From Pseudomonadota bacterium (GTDB lineage Bacteria > Pseudomonadota > Gammaproteobacteria > Burkholderiales > Thiobacillaceae): DNA of 17,896 nucleotides. The position numbers and the translations under genes were made by a program. Every line of letters starts with the position of its first letter. The first letter of the stretch is position 1. The notes under the pieces were generated by a model that made no database searches, was not told the origin of the DNA, and saw only the letters and a program-made list of their open reading frames with translations. Below, in pieces: positions 8,213 to 17,896 of the stretch. The stretch spans positions 1-17,896 of the forward strand of contig JAKBJA010000081.1 of the NCBI GenBank assembly GCA_021836225.1, written 5' to 3'.

Positions 8213-9688
8213 ATGACTGAACAAGACTTTTTCGACCTCGTCCGCCAGGGCTACAACCGCATCCCGCTGGTGCGCGAACTGCCCGGCGACCTGGAAACGC
8301 CGCTGTCGGTGTACCTCAAGCTTGCCAACGCACCCTATGCCTACCTGCTCGAATCGGTGGTGGGCGGCGAGCGCTTCGGCCGCTATTCCTTTATCGGCCT
8401 GCCGGCACGTACGGTGCTCAGGGTTCGCGCCCATCTGCTGACGGTGGAAACCGACGGCCGCGTGGTCGAGGAGCACACGCTGCCCGATCCGCTGGCCTTT
8501 ATCGCCGACTTCCAGGCGCGCTTCAAGGCGGCGCCGGTGGCGGGACTGCCGCGCTTCACCGGCGGGCTGGCGGGCTATTTCGGCTACGACACCATCCGCT
8601 ACATCGAGAAGCGTCTGGCCGACAAACGCAAGGAGGACGTGCTGCACACGCCGGACATCCTCTTGATGCTGACCGAGGAACTGGCGGTGTTCGACAACCT
8701 CGCCGGCAAGCTCTACCTCATCACCCATGCCGACCCGATGCAGCCGGATGCCTACGCGCAGGGCCATTTGCGCCTCGCTGAACTGGCCGACAAGCTCCAT
8801 TCGCCGGTTCATCTGCCGGCTGAGCCGGCGGTGGCGGAAAACGAGCCGGCTTCCGAATTCGGCGAAGCCGAGTTCAAGGCGGCGGTGCAGAAGGCCAAGG
8901 ACTACATCGCCGCGGGCGACGTCATGCAGGTTGTTCTGAGCCAGCGCATGACGCGGCCGTTCGCCGCCTCGCCGCTGTCGCTGTACCGTGCGCTGCGCAG
9001 CCTGAACCCGTCGCCCTACATGTTCTTCTACGATCTCGGCGGCTTCCACATCGTCGGTTCGTCGCCGGAAATCCTGGTGCGGCTCGAAGGCGACACCGTC
9101 ACCCTGCGCCCGATCGCCGGCACCCGCCCGCGCGGCCTCACGCGCGAGGATGACCAGCGCCTGGCCGAGGAACTGCTGGCCGATCCCAAGGAGTGCGCCG
9201 AGCACCTGCAGCTGCTGGATCTGGGCCGCAATGACACCGGACGCGTTGCCGTCACCGGCAGCGTCAAGGTCACCGAGAACATGCAGATCGAGCGCTACTC
9301 GCACGTCATGCACATCGTCTCCAACGTCGAGGGCCGGCTCAAGCCCGGCCTCGCCGCGCTCGACGTGCTGCGCGCCAGCTTCCCGGCCGGCACCGTCTCC
9401 GGCGCGCCCAAGGTGCGGGCGATGGAAATCATCGACGAACTGGAGCCGAGCAAGCGTGGCATCTACGCCGGCGCGGTGGGCTATCTCGGCTTCAACGGCG
9501 ACATGGACCTGGCGATCGCCATCCGCACCGCGGTGGTCAAGGACGGCATGCTCTACGCGCAGGCGGGCGCCGGCATCGTCGCCGATTCGGTGCCCGACAA
9601 CGAATGGATGGAAACGCTGAACAAGGCGCGCGCCGTGGTGCGCGCGGCCGAACTGGCGCAGGCGCGCTTCGGCGGAGAGGTGGATTAA
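8213..9688 (+). CDS. trpE: Anthranilate synthase component I
   Basis: A 491-aa chorismate-binding enzyme that, with TrpG, converts chorismate and glutamine to anthranilate, the committed step of tryptophan synthesis. The N-terminal LLES motif (45-48) is the tryptophan feedback-binding site, so the enzyme should be feedback-inhibited. [16 protein letters not shown] (117-132) precedes the catalytic domain, which shows [37 protein letters not shown] (300-308), [12 protein letters not shown] (335-346), [21 protein letters not shown] and [11 protein letters not shown] (451-461). All catalytic-domain blocks are intact. The TAA is 2 nt before the trpG start, consistent with one mRNA. Confidence 0.97.
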   Translation: MTEQDFFDLVRQGYNRIPLVRELPGDLETPLSVYLKLANAPYAYLLESVVGGERFGRYSFIGLPARTVLRVRAHLLTVETDGRVVEEHTLPDPLAFIADFQARFKAAPVAGLPRFTGGLAGYFGYDTIRYIEKRLADKRKEDVLHTPDILLMLTEELAVFDNLAGKLYLITHADPMQPDAYAQGHLRLAELADKLHSPVHLPAEPAVAENEPASEFGEAEFKAAVQKAKDYIAAGDVMQVVLSQRMTRPFAASPLSLYRALRSLNPSPYMFFYDLGGFHIVGSSPEILVRLEGDTVTLRPIAGTRPRGLTREDDQRLAEELLADPKECAEHLQLLDLGRNDTGRVAVTGSVKVTENMQIERYSHVMHIVSNVEGRLKPGLAALDVLRASFPAGTVSGAPKVRAMEIIDELEPSKRGIYAGAVGYLGFNGDMDLAIAIRTAVVKDGMLYAQAGAGIVADSVPDNEWMETLNKARAVVRAAELAQARFGGEVD

Positions 9689-9690
9689 TC

Positions 9691-10259
9691 ATGCTGCTGA
9701 TGATCGACAACTACGACAGCTTCACCTACAACCTGGTGCAGTATTTCGGCGAACTGGGCGAGGACGTCAAGGTCGTCCGCAACGACGAGATCGACCTCGC
9801 CGGCATCGCCGCACTCAAGCCCGACCACATCGTCGTCTCGCCCGGTCCCTGCACGCCGAACGAGGCCGGCGTGTCGGTCCCGCTGATCCGCGAATTCGCC
9901 GGCAAGATTCCCATCCTCGGCGTCTGCCTCGGCCACCAGAGCATCGGACAGGCTTTCGGCGGAAAAATCGTACGCGCCAAGGAGTTGATGCACGGCAAGA
10001 CCTCGATGATCCACCACCTGGATACAGGGGTGTTCAAGGGCCTGCCCAATCCCTTCCGCGCCACCCGCTACCACTCGCTGGTGATCGAGCGCGAATCGCT
10101 GCCGGATTGCCTGGCCATCACTGCGTGGACCGACGACGGCGAGATCATGGGGGTGCGCCACAAGACGCTGATGGTCGAAGGGGTGCAGTTCCACCCCGAA
10201 TCCATCCTTACCGAACACGGCCACGCCATGCTGGCGAACTTTCTGAAGGAGCGCGTGTG

Positions 10260-10260
<1 letters not shown>
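9691..10260 (+). CDS. trpG: Anthranilate synthase component II (glutamine amidotransferase)
   Basis: A 189-aa class I glutamine amidotransferase that releases ammonia from glutamine for Trp[20 protein letters not shown] is the standard N-terminus. The catalytic triad is Cys79 in GVCLGHQ, His168 and Glu170 in [16 protein letters not shown] (50-60) is also family-typical. The ATG at 9691 was chosen over upstream in-frame codons because it gives the family N-terminus and follows GGAGAGG. It is a separate polypeptide, not fused to TrpD as in enterics. In this lineage the subunit may also serve PabB for folate synthesis; no pabB is present here. The stop codon shares one base with the trpD start. 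Confidence 0.96.
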
Positions 10261-11272
<1,012 letters not shown>

Positions 11273-11276
<4 letters not shown>

Positions 11277-12061
11277 GCGACATCCTCGAAAAGATCCTCG
11301 CCACCAAGCGCACCGAAATCGACGCCGGGATGGAGGCCGTGCCGCTGGCCGAAATGCGGGCGCGTGCCGTGGCTGCCACGCCGCCGCGCGATTTCATCGG
11401 CGCGCTGCGCGCAAAACTCGCTGCCGGGAAACCTGCGGTGATCGCCGAAATCAAGAAGGCCAGCCCGTCCAAGGGCGTGATCCGCCCCGACTTCAGGCCC
11501 GCCGAGATCGCCGCCAGCTACGAAGCGGGCGGCGCGGCGTGCCTATCGGTGCTCACCGACCGCGACTATTTCCAGGGCAGTGCCAAGTACCTGATGCAGG
11601 CGCGCGCCGCGTGCTCATTGCCGGTGCTGCGCAAGGATTTCATCATCGACCCCTACCAGGTCTACGAAGCGCGCGCGATGGGGGCGGACTGCATCCTGCT
11701 GATCGTGGCTGCGCTGGAACTACCGGCGATGCGGGCGCTGGAAGCGCTGGCGCACGAACTTGGCATGGCGGTGCTGGTGGAATCACACGATGCCGAGGAG
11801 CTCGACGCCGCGCTGCAGTTGACGACACCGCTGCAGGGGATCAACAACCGCAACCTGCGCACCTTCGAAGTGAGCCTCGACACCACGCTTGATTTGTTGC
11901 CCAGGATCGGCAGCGAGCGCATCGTCATCACCGAATCCGGCATCCTCGCGCCGGCCGACGTTGCCAGGATGCGCAGCCATCAGGTCAATGCCTTCCTGGT
12001 CGGCGAGGCCTTCATGCGCGCCGAGGAACCGGGCGCCGAACTCGCGCGGCTGTTCGCCTGA
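11273..12061 (+). CDS. trpC: Indole-3-glycerol-phosphate synthase
   Basis: A 262-aa (beta/alpha)8 enzyme converting CdRP (the product of TrpF) to indole-3-glycerol phosphate. Motifs in order: [12 protein letters not shown] (57-68, with catalytic Glu59 and Lys61 equivalents), [30 protein letters not shown] (Lys121), LVESH (Glu170), GINNRNL (189-195), and ITESGI with FLVGEAFMR at the C-terminus. It is monofunctional, with no fused TrpF domain; trpF must lie elsewhere because it is absent here. Last gene of the trp cluster in the window. It ends 19 bp from the stop of the convergent ATPase gene, and no terminator is visible in that gap. Confidence 0.96.
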
Positions 12062-12080
12062 CTGAATTCGGCGCGGTGCG

Positions 12081-13589
12081 TCAGCGCTTGCCGCCGAAGA
12101 TGCTGCCGAGCACGCCGCGGATGATGGCGCGGCCGACCTGGCTGCCGATGGAGCGGGCCGCGGATTTCGCCATCGCCTCGACCGCGCCTTCGCGGCGCCC
12201 GCCCCGTCCGCCGAGGATGTCGCCCAATACCCCGCCACCCGCTGCGGGCTGCTGAGCCGCTGCCTTCGCTTGCTGCTTCGCTTCGGCTTCCGCCGCTGCC
12301 GCCTGCGCTGCCTTCTCGGCGCGCGCCTTGAGGATTTCGTGGGCTGACTCGCGGTCGACGGTCTTGTCGTAGACGCCGGCCACCAGTGAGGCTTGCATCA
12401 GTTGCCGGCGCTGGACGTCGGTGATGGGGCCGATCTGTCCCTGCGGCGGCACGATGTAGGCGCGCTCGACCACGTTGGGTCGGCCCTTGGCGTCGAGCAG
12501 GGACACCAGCGCCTCGCCCACGCCGAGTTCGGTGATGACCGAGGCTTCGTCCAGGTCCGGATTGTCACGCATGGTTTCGGCGGCGGCGCGGACCGCCTTC
12601 TGGTCCCGTGCAGAAAATGCGCGCAGCGCATGCTGCACGCGGTTGCCGAGCTGCGACAGCACCTTGTCCGGCACGTCGGCCGGATTCTGGGTGACGAAAT
12701 ACACGCCGACCCCCTTGGAGCGGATCAGCCGCACCACCTGCTCGATTTTTTCCACCAGCGCATCGGGCGCATCGCTGAACAGCAGATGCGCCTCGTCGAA
12801 GAAAAACACCAGCTTAGGCTTGTCGAGGTCGCCGGCCTCGGGCAGGTTTTCGAACAGTTCAGCCAGGAGCCATAACAGCAAGGTCGCGTACATTTTCGGC
12901 GACTGCATCAGACGGTCGGCCGACAAAATGTTGATGACGCCGCGGCCGCGCTCGGTCTGGATCAGGTCGTCGATGTTGAGCATCGGCTCGCCGAAGATCT
13001 GCTCGCCGCCCTGCGATTCCAGTGCCAGCAGGCCGCGCTGGATGGCGCCGATGGAGGCAGAGGACACGTTGCCGTACTCGGTGGTGAACTGCTTGGCGTT
13101 GTCGCCGACGAAGGCGAGCATGGTGCGCAGGTCTTTCAAGTCGAGCAGCAAGAGGCCGTTGTCGTCCGCCACCTTGAACACCAGATTCAGCACGCCGCTC
13201 TGGGTCTCGTTGAGGTCCAGCATCCGGCTCAGCAGCAGCGGCCCCATGTCCGACACGGTGGCGCGCACCGGGTGGCCGGCCTCGCCGAACGGGTCCCACA
13301 GGGTGACCGGGTAGCCCTGGTGTTCGAAGCCTTGAAGCTTGAGCAGTTCGACCCGTTCTGCCACCTTGGCGTTGCCGCCACCCGGCTGCGAAATGCCCGA
13401 CAGGTCGCCCTTCACGTCCGACATGAAGCAGGGAACGCCTATGCTGGAGAAGTGCTCGGCCAGCGTCTGCAGGGTGACGGTCTTGCCGGTGCCGGTGGCG
13501 CCGGTGATGAGGCCGTGGCGGTTGGCCATCTGCGGCAGCAGGTGAAGGTCGGTGGCAGCGTTCCTGGCGATGAGCAGCGGTTCGGTCAT
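12081..13589 (-). CDS. HerA-like P-loop ATPase, DUF853 (YjgR-type)
   Basis: A 502-aa ATPase of the HerA/VirB4-FtsK superclass, DUF853 group. Walker A is GATGTGKT (30-37, Lys36) and Walker B is [11 protein letters not shown] with D265-E266; [21 protein letters not shown] (298-318) is the downstream sensor region typical of the group, and [18 protein letters not shown] follows. The N-terminal beta segment ([20 protein letters not shown]) is also typical. The tail is an Ala/Gln/Glu-rich coiled-coil-prone segment (about 415-447) and a Gly-rich end ([14 protein letters not shown], then IFGGKR). Cytoplasmic; physiological role not established, and a DNA-translocase function is inferred only from the fold. 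Monocistronic, convergent with trpC. Confidence 0.9.
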   Translation of the reverse strand: MTEPLLIARNAATDLHLLPQMANRHGLITGATGTGKTVTLQTLAEHFSSIGVPCFMSDVKGDLSGISQPGGGNAKVAERVELLKLQGFEHQGYPVTLWDPFGEAGHPVRATVSDMGPLLLSRMLDLNETQSGVLNLVFKVADDNGLLLLDLKDLRTMLAFVGDNAKQFTTEYGNVSSASIGAIQRGLLALESQGGEQIFGEPMLNIDDLIQTERGRGVINILSADRLMQSPKMYATLLLWLLAELFENLPEAGDLDKPKLVFFFDEAHLLFSDAPDALVEKIEQVVRLIRSKGVGVYFVTQNPADVPDKVLSQLGNRVQHALRAFSARDQKAVRAAAETMRDNPDLDEASVITELGVGEALVSLLDAKGRPNVVERAYIVPPQGQIGPITDVQRRQLMQASLVAGVYDKTVDRESAHEILKARAEKAAQAAAAEAEAKQQAKAAAQQPAAGGGVLGDILGGRGGRREGAVEAMAKSAARSIGSQVGRAIIRGVLGSIFGGKR

Positions 13590-13716
13590 GACGGTTCCTG
13601 AATGCGTGATCCGAGGATTCTAGCGTTTAGGCTGACCCCGGGTTCAAGTCTGGAATAGAAGTATTCGCTAATATTCCGGGTATCATCGGTAGCGATACAA
13701 AAACAGGGGGAACACG

Positions 13717-15036
13717 GTGTCAACGGAAAAAAGGGCGCATGAAATCGTCATTGTCGGCGGTGGCGCGGGCGGGCTGGAACTGGCGACCCGGCTGGGCGAC
13801 AAGCTGGGCAAAAAGAAGCGCGCGAACATCACGCTGATCGATGCCTCGCCTTCGCATATCTGGAAGCCGCTCTTGTACGAAGTCGCGGCGGGCAGTCTCG
13901 ATTCCTACGCCGAACGGCTCGAATACCTGGCGCAGGGCCACTGGCACAGCTTCACCTTCCGCCTCGGCCGCATGGACGGCCTCGACCGCGCGCGCCAGGA
14001 AGTCAGCGTCGCGCCGACCTTCGACGAGAACGGCGTCGAAATCATTCCGCGCCGTACCTTTCATTACGACACCCTGGTTATCGCAGTGGGTTCGGTCGGC
14101 AACGACTTCGGCGTGCCGGGGGTGAAGGAGCACTGCATCATGCTCGACACGCCCGAGCAGGCGCGCGAGTTTCACCGCCGCCACATCAACGCCTGCCTGC
14201 GCGCCAATACCCAGACCGAGGCGGTCGCGCCGGGCCAGCTCACTATCGGCATCGTCGGTGCCGGCGCCACCGGCGTCGAGCTTGCCGCCGAGCTGCACGA
14301 CACCACGCGCGAGCTGTCTGCCTACGGCATGGACAACATCGAACCCGACAAGAGCCTGAAGCTCCTGATCGTCGAAGCATCCGATCGCATCCTGCCGGGC
14401 TTGCCGCCGCGCCTGTCGGCCGCCGCCGCCGAGCGCCTGGTCGAGCTGGGGGTGGAAATGCACACCAGGGAGCGGATTGTCGAAGTGCGAGCCGACGGCA
14501 TGCTGACCGCCGACGGCAAGCTCATCCCCGCCAGCATGATGGTGTGGTCGGCCGGCATCAAGGCGCCCGATTTCCTGAAGGACATCGGCAGTCTGGAGAC
14601 CAACCGCATCAACCAGTTGGTGGTACGACCGACACTGCAGACCACGCGCGACGACAACATCTTTGCGTTCGGTGATTGCGCGGCCTGCGCGATGCCGGAC
14701 GGCGGATTCGTCCCGCCGCGCGCGCAGGCCGCGCACCAGCAGGCCAGCATGCTGGTGAAGTCTGTCTGCCGTCGCCTGCGCGGCAAGCCCTTGCCCGAAT
14801 ATGTCTACCGTGACTATGGCTCGCTGGTCGCGCTGGGGCGCTTCACCCCCGTCGGCAACCTGATGGGGACGCTCACCGGCGGCAGCATCATGATCGAGGG
14901 CACGCTGGCGCGGCTGGTGTACTGGTCACTGCACAAGATGCACGAGATTGCGCTGCACGGCTGGTTCAAGACTTCGCTCACGACCTACGCCCACTTCATC
15001 AGCACGCCGACGCGGGCGAGGATCAAGCTGCACTGA
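13717..15036 (+). CDS. ndh: Type II NADH:quinone oxidoreductase (NDH-2 family)
   Basis: A 439-aa FAD-dependent, membrane-associated, non-proton-pumping NADH dehydrogenase passing electrons to quinone. FAD-binding GGGAGGLELA (14-23) lies in the N-terminal Rossmann fold, and the NAD-binding GAGATGVELA (181-190) in the second. DNIFAFGDCA (313-322) is the second FAD contact, and RAQAAHQQA (335-343) carries the quinone-site AQxxHQ motif. The C-terminal part (about 380-439) is the membrane-association region, with no clear full transmembrane helix. The GTG start is supported by AGGGGGAA six bases upstream. Single gene; a TATCAT at 13681-13686 could be a -10 box but no good -35 is seen. Confidence 0.9.
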   Translation: MSTEKRAHEIVIVGGGAGGLELATRLGDKLGKKKRANITLIDASPSHIWKPLLYEVAAGSLDSYAERLEYLAQGHWHSFTFRLGRMDGLDRARQEVSVAPTFDENGVEIIPRRTFHYDTLVIAVGSVGNDFGVPGVKEHCIMLDTPEQAREFHRRHINACLRANTQTEAVAPGQLTIGIVGAGATGVELAAELHDTTRELSAYGMDNIEPDKSLKLLIVEASDRILPGLPPRLSAAAAERLVELGVEMHTRERIVEVRADGMLTADGKLIPASMMVWSAGIKAPDFLKDIGSLETNRINQLVVRPTLQTTRDDNIFAFGDCAACAMPDGGFVPPRAQAAHQQASMLVKSVCRRLRGKPLPEYVYRDYGSLVALGRFTPVGNLMGTLTGGSIMIEGTLARLVYWSLHKMHEIALHGWFKTSLTTYAHFISTPTRARIKLH

Positions 15037-15075
15037 TGAATCTGCGGACTATCGTGTCGGGCCACCGGGCACACT

Positions 15076-15843
15076 TCAGTTACGTCCGGCCATGACCCCG
15101 CCATCGACATCCCAAATTGCGCCTGTCACCCAACCCGCATCATCGTCAAGCAGAAAGCGAATGACTTTTGCGACGTCTTCCGGCGTGCCGATTCGGCCGA
15201 TAGGATGAAAGCCGTCAAATGAGGCGAGCGTTTCGTCGATTTTGCTACGGTCGATGAATGCCTCGTATATAGGCGTTTTAACCACGGCCGGCGAAACCGC
15301 GTTCACCCGGATATTATGATCGGCCAGTTCCATCGCCATGTGTTGCGTGAGTGCATGCAAGCCTGCTTTCGCCATCGAGTATGAGGAAGACGGGGTTGCC
15401 TTGATCGCCTGTTTGGCCCACATCGATCCAATATGAACGATTGAGCCGCCGCCGTTCGTCGCCATGTTCTTGGCCGCTGCCTGCGAAATGAAAAAGGCGG
15501 CGCGGTTCAAGTCCAGATAGGTGTCGTAGTCCTTGTGCGTGTGCTCAAGAAATGGCGTGGGCTTGAAATAGCCCGCAGCGTTCACCAGATATTTGACGTG
15601 GCGGTTGTGGTCTTCGGCAAAAGAAACGATGCGCTGCACGTCATTCGGATCGTACAAATTGGCTTGTAGCGTCTCGATACGGCCGAATGCGGAGAGTTCG
15701 CGTTTCGCCGCCTCCAGCTTTTCCGGCGCATTCCCTACAATCGCAGTGTGAATGCCGCGTTCCAGCAAAAGCTTTGCGGTTGCCAGGCCCATTCCGCTGG
15801 AGCCGCCTACTATCAGGGCTAAAGCTTGATCTGTGTTTTCCAT
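15076..15843 (-). CDS. Short-chain dehydrogenase/reductase (SDR)
   Basis: A 255-aa classical SDR oxidoreductase. Cofactor loop GGSSGMG (13-19), NAAG (88-91), active-site Asn113, Ser140, Tyr155 and Lys159 (YxxxK in SSYSMAKAG), VSPAVVKTP after the active site, and the C-terminal [13 protein letters not shown] (237-249). The residue after beta-2 (VGNAPEKL) lacks the Arg typical of clear NADPH users, so cofactor preference is uncertain; the substrate is unknown. The start is ATG 15843; an in-frame ATG at 15852 is possible. It is divergent from an HxlR-family regulator, a common pairing in which the regulator represses the oxidoreductase. GC content is visibly below that of the flanking genes, suggesting acquisition. 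Confidence 0.88.
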   Translation of the reverse strand: MENTDQALALIVGGSSGMGLATAKLLLERGIHTAIVGNAPEKLEAAKRELSAFGRIETLQANLYDPNDVQRIVSFAEDHNRHVKYLVNAAGYFKPTPFLEHTHKDYDTYLDLNRAAFFISQAAAKNMATNGGGSIVHIGSMWAKQAIKATPSSSYSMAKAGLHALTQHMAMELADHNIRVNAVSPAVVKTPIYEAFIDRSKIDETLASFDGFHPIGRIGTPEDVAKVIRFLLDDDAGWVTGAIWDVDGGVMAGRN

Positions 15844-15948
15844 TGGTTGCATCCAAAGTAGTTGCAGGAGGCGGCAGCTTATGGAACCCTGAGCCCCGTT
15901 GGGAAGCAGGTACAAATCGGTGCGGTAGTTACTTATTGGTGCATGTTG
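15844..15948. promoter_or_regulatory. Shared divergent promoter region of the SDR and HxlR genes
   Basis: About 105 bp separate the two divergent starts. GTAGTT occurs at 15858-15863 and again at 15925-15930. The second copy lies in an 8-bp imperfect dyad, GTAGTTAC (15925-15932), of the short kind HxlR regulators bind. The two sites, about 67 bp apart, are candidate operators. No convincing -35/-10 pair could be assigned for either gene. Confidence 0.3.
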
Positions 15949-16290
15949 ATGAGCAGCCAGGATGATTTTTTTTCCAGAAAATCCGCTCCTGAACGGAGTG
16001 CGCGCATGGTGGAGACCATTTATGGTTGTAAATGGTCGCTTACCGTTTACAAGCTCCTGGCAAACGGCATCAATCGTCCTGGTCAAATGGTCCGAAGCGT
16101 TGAGGGTTTGACCACGAAAGTGCTCAACGAGTGTCTGCGCAAGAACATGGAATTCGGCATCATCGATCGCGTTTCCCACAATGAAGTCCCGCCGCGCGTT
16201 GAATATGTGGTGACGCCGTTTGGTGAGAAATTCATCCGGATACTGGATGAACTGGAAAAGCTTCAGCGCGAGATAGCGAGTGAGAAGTAG
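15949..16290 (+). CDS. HxlR-family winged-helix regulator
   Basis: A 113-aa DNA-binding protein of the HxlR (MarR-related) family: [23 protein letters not shown] corresponds to the family GKWtllIL...RF block (split here: [10 protein letters not shown], then [10 protein letters not shown]), followed by the recognition-helix region ([20 protein letters not shown]) and the wing ([12 protein letters not shown], 81-92). Two Cys are present, C27 and C62; several HxlR relatives sense electrophiles or quinones through Cys. The start is uncertain: ATG 15949 (or 15943) keeps the whole first helix but lacks an RBS, while ATG 16006 has a good RBS (CGGAG) but would trim the domain to 94 aa. Likely regulates the divergent SDR gene. 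Low GC compared with neighbours. Confidence 0.8.
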   Translation: MSSQDDFFSRKSAPERSARMVETIYGCKWSLTVYKLLANGINRPGQMVRSVEGLTTKVLNECLRKNMEFGIIDRVSHNEVPPRVEYVVTPFGEKFIRILDELEKLQREIASEK

Positions 16291-16357
16291 ATGAAAAATG
16301 ATCTGAAATCTCAGCGTGCAGTTTCGGCGCGCTGGCCGAGCCGGTCGACGCTATCCG

Positions 16358-17356
16358 CTAGTTTCCTTCGTTCCACAGCCACGCCGCGCCGCGCACGCCG
16401 CTGGAGTCGCCGTACTTTGGCGGTACCAGCTTCGTATCGACGCGGTCGGAGAACACGTAGCGCGGCCATAGCCGGGGCACGGTGTCGTACAGGCGGGCGA
16501 TATTGGAGAGGCCGCCGCCCAATACGATGACATCGGGGTCGATCAGGTTGATGACCCCGGCGAGCGCGCGCGCCAGCCGCTCCTCGTAGCGCGCCAGCGT
16601 CGCGCTGCAGGGGCCGTAGCCCGCATTCGCCAATTGCACGATCTCGTGCGCGGGCAGTTCCTCGCCGCCGTAGCGCACGTGGTCGGCCGCGAGCGCCGGG
16701 CCGGACAGCCAGGTCTCGATGCAGCCCTTCTTGCCGCAGTAGCATGCTGGCGCGGCGTCGAGTTCGCGCGGGCTCGGCCACGGATGCAGGATCGCCTCGC
16801 CGGTGGCCGGGTGCTGGCCGGTGCCATCGCGGTCGGCCTGGGCGTGGGCGAACTGGAAAAAGGGCAGGGGGTTATGCCCCCATTCGCCGGCGATCGCGTT
16901 CGCACCCCTGAGCAGGTGGCCACGCACCACCACGCCGCCGCCGACGCCGGTGCCGAGGATCACGCCGAATACGCCGTCCGCTCCGGCAGCCGAACCATCG
17001 GTGGCTTCCGACAGCGCGAAGCAGTCGGCGTCGTTGGCGAGCCGCACTTCGCGGTTCAGCGCACGTTCGAGATCCTCCTGCAGCGGCTTGCCGTTGAGGC
17101 AGGTCGAGTTGCAGTTCTTCATCAGGCCGCTGGCGGGCGAGACGGCGCCGGGGGTGCCGATGCCGATGCTGCCGGTCTGCCCCAACTCGGCTTCGGCCTG
17201 GTGTACCAGCGCGGCGACGGCGGCGACGGTCGCGAGGTAATCGTCCTGCGGGGTCGGCACGCGGCGGCGCAGGATTTCCCGGCCGCCGGCGTCAAGCGCG
17301 ATGAGTTCGATTTTGGTGCCGCCGAGGTCGATGCCGAAACGTAGAGTGGGTGCCAC
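16358..17356 (-). CDS. ROK-family sugar kinase, probable fructokinase (Mak-like)
   Basis: A 332-aa ROK kinase phosphorylating a hexose with ATP. ATP-binding DLGGTK (10-15), [10 protein letters not shown] (65-74), [10 protein letters not shown] (83-92, close to the NSTWLNG of Mak-type fructokinases), catalytic Asp109 in [13 protein letters not shown] (135-143), GHN (160-162) and the zinc motif [10 protein letters not shown] (205-214) are all present. Fructose is the likely substrate by motif similarity; glucose or another hexose is possible. A segment of roughly 25 extra residues (about 167-203) separates GHNPLP from the zinc motif. GTG 17356 was chosen because CGGAGA precedes it; a TTG at 17380 lies upstream in frame. 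Divergent from yebC with only 41 bp between starts. Confidence 0.88.
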   Translation of the reverse strand: MAPTLRFGIDLGGTKIELIALDAGGREILRRRVPTPQDDYLATVAAVAALVHQAEAELGQTGSIGIGTPGAVSPASGLMKNCNSTCLNGKPLQEDLERALNREVRLANDADCFALSEATDGSAAGADGVFGVILGTGVGGGVVVRGHLLRGANAIAGEWGHNPLPFFQFAHAQADRDGTGQHPATGEAILHPWPSPRELDAAPACYCGKKGCIETWLSGPALAADHVRYGGEELPAHEIVQLANAGYGPCSATLARYEERLARALAGVINLIDPDVIVLGGGLSNIARLYDTVPRLWPRYVFSDRVDTKLVPPKYGDSSGVRGAAWLWNEGN

Positions 17357-17397
17357 GGTGTAAAATCTCCGGCTATTCAATTTGCGTTGGAATCAAC

Positions 17398-17896
17398 ATG
17401 GCAGGACATTCGAAATGGGCCAACATCCAGCACCGCAAGGGGCGCCAGGATGCCAAGCGCGGCAAGATCTTCACCAAGCTTATCAAGGAAATCACCGTGG
17501 CGGCCAAAATGGGCGGCGGCGATCCCGCGATGAACCCGCGCCTGCGGCTGGCGATCGAGAAGGGCAAGGCCGAGTCATTGCCGAAGGACAACATCGAGAA
17601 CGCGATCAAGCGCGGCACCGGCCAGCTCGAAGGCGTGAACTATGAGGAAGCGCGCTACGAGGGCTACGGCATCGGCGGCGTCGCGGTGATGGTCGACTGC
17701 CTGACCGACAACAAGACGCGCACCGTCGCCGACGTCCGCCACGCCTTCGTCAAGCACGGCGGCAACATGGGCACCGACGGCTGCGTCGCGTTCCAGTTCA
17801 AGCACTGCGGCCAGATCATCCTGGAGCCGGGCGCGAGCGAGGAGGCGGTGATGGAAGCCGCGCTCGACGCCGGCGCCGACGACATCATTACCAATG
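17398..17896 (+). CDS. yebC: YebC/PmpR-family protein, 5' part (runs off the window)
   Basis: The first 166 codons of a TACO1/YebC-family protein; full members are about 240 aa, so roughly the last 75 residues lie beyond the window. The N-terminus [20 protein letters not shown] is the family signature, followed by [71 protein letters not shown] and GCVAFQF. The family has been annotated as transcriptional regulators; more recent work links members to ribosome function at proline-rich stretches. In many proteobacteria yebC precedes ruvC; that region is not visible here. A TAAAAT at 17361-17366 is a possible -10; TTGGAATCAAC before the ATG is a weak RBS. Confidence 0.96.
   Translation, partial: MAGHSKWANIQHRKGRQDAKRGKIFTKLIKEITVAAKMGGGDPAMNPRLRLAIEKGKAESLPKDNIENAIKRGTGQLEGVNYEEARYEGYGIGGVAVMVDCLTDNKTRTVADVRHAFVKHGGNMGTDGCVAFQFKHCGQIILEPGASEEAVMEAALDAGADDIITN

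Noticed and set aside
15054..15074. Possible terminator between ndh and the SDR gene
   Set aside because: Only short interrupted pairing (GTGT with ACAC, GCC with GGC) and no T-run; too weak to call.
16291..16530. 79-codon ORF starting immediately after the HxlR stop codon
   Set aside because: After about 20 codons it runs antisense through the ROK gene and becomes Arg/Ser-rich; no domain and no RBS distinct from the HxlR 3' end.

Overview
The window is GC-rich, densely coding chromosomal DNA that looks like a betaproteobacterium, most likely of the Thiobacillus/Nitrosomonadales type. This is inferred from base composition, from the apaG | rpe-gph-trpE-trpG-trpD-trpC gene order, and from the families present; no rRNA or other taxonomic marker lies here. 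Most of it is housekeeping sequence. I found no tRNA, rRNA, CRISPR array, insertion sequence or phage gene. Layout, left to right: a short gene-free stretch with a TCATTGCGAG...GAAGCAATCC intergenic repeat and a terminator hairpin (1-221); a secreted dienelactone-hydrolase-like protein on the minus strand, divergent from an orphan TonB-type protein (222-1840); a minus-strand copper efflux operon, copA-cueR, with a well-formed CueR promoter (1848-4686); the lytic transglycosylase lipoprotein gene mltA (minus); a 30-residue single-helix membrane protein gene on the plus strand (6029-6121) that is easily overlooked; and apaG (minus). Next comes a plus-strand block: rpe and gph (pentose phosphate or Calvin cycle, and phosphoglycolate salvage) leading into trpE-trpG-trpD-trpC, which turn chorismate and PRPP into indole-3-glycerol phosphate. 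trpE and trpG are 2 nt apart, and trpG/trpD and trpD/trpC overlap. trpF, trpB and trpA are not in the window. The spacers before gph and before trpE both hold repeat or hairpin DNA, and the second also contains a tiny ORF ending in a Trp codon. Downstream of trpC lie a convergent HerA/DUF853-type ATPase gene (minus), a type II NADH dehydrogenase gene (plus), a divergent short-chain dehydrogenase / HxlR-type regulator pair in clearly lower-GC DNA (15076-16290, probably acquired), a ROK-family fructokinase-like gene (minus), and the 5' part of a yebC-family gene running off the right edge. No large unknown system is evident. The points most worth a second look are the 30-aa membrane protein, the hydrolase in which the catalytic His position is Arg, the possible trp leader/attenuator, the palindromic ACGAAG repeat between rpe and gph, and the low-GC SDR/HxlR island.
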